From the NCBI GenBank assembly GCA_012800625.1, contig JAAZIY010000412.1, positions 1-5,883 of the forward strand: DNA of 5,883 nucleotides, written 5' to 3'. Both the position numbers and the translations under genes were made by a program. Source of the DNA: Lentisphaerota bacterium (GTDB taxonomy: Bacteria > Verrucomicrobiota > Lentisphaeria > Oligosphaerales > Oligosphaeraceae). The stretch's first letter is position 1; each line of letters begins with the position of its first letter. Below the pieces are notes generated by a model. The model was not told the DNA's origin, did no database searches, and worked only from the letters and a program-made list of their open reading frames with translations. Of this stretch, positions 5,849-5,883 are shown piece by piece.

Positions 5849-5883
5849 GGACACGAAGTCACACGAAGGGGGAGGACACGAAG
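5849..5883 (-). repeat. 10-bp repeat units upstream of glgP, continuing past the window
   Basis: Read on the minus strand: CTTCGTGTCC (5883-5874), a 5-bp gap TCCCC, then CTTCGTGTGA (5868-5859) and CTTCGTGTCC (5858-5849). These are the same decamers as at the other three borders, with half a helical turn inserted once. The array ends 22 bp before the glgP ATG, so it would lie in the leader or promoter. The window ends inside it, so its true length is unknown. Confidence 0.85.

Overview
The window holds three complete protein genes and several interspersed repeats. It suggests a bacterium with moderately high GC and many short dispersed repeats. My tentative placement is the PVC superphylum (Lentisphaerota, Verrucomicrobiota or Planctomycetota type). 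This rests on GCCGGCT-n-AGCCGGC palindromes, CTTCGTGT-type intergenic repeats and the flavour of the DnaG sequence. No rRNA or marker set is present to confirm it.

Layout. Bases 1-519 are non-coding. They hold two GCCGGC palindromes, two imperfect direct-repeat copies about 130 bp apart, a 10-bp tandem array, and a bulged stem-loop just before dnaG. Bases 520-2439 (+) encode DNA primase DnaG. Bases 2502-3290 (-) encode a NagD-like HAD-IIA sugar/nucleotide phosphatase. Bases 3349-5826 (-) encode a GT35 glycogen/maltodextrin phosphorylase. dnaG converges on the HAD gene across 62 bp. The HAD gene lies 58 bp downstream of glgP on the same strand, so the two may be co-transcribed. GlgP releases glucose-1-phosphate from alpha-glucans and the HAD protein is probably a small-molecule phosphatase; a metabolic link between them is only inferred. 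No functional link to dnaG is visible.

The most unusual feature is a repeat family with a strict 10-bp period (consensus CTTCGTGTSY or CTTAGTGTCY). An array of it sits at all four gene borders: 351-400, 2477-2516, 3307-3357 and 5849-5883, with orientation alternating from border to border. The arrays run into the genes: the stop codons of both the HAD gene and glgP lie inside repeat units. The two arrays around dnaG also share a further tail, which makes a 45-bp inverted repeat (42/45 identical) enclosing the primase gene. I see no CRISPR, transposase, tRNA, rRNA or convincing new defence or biosynthetic system.
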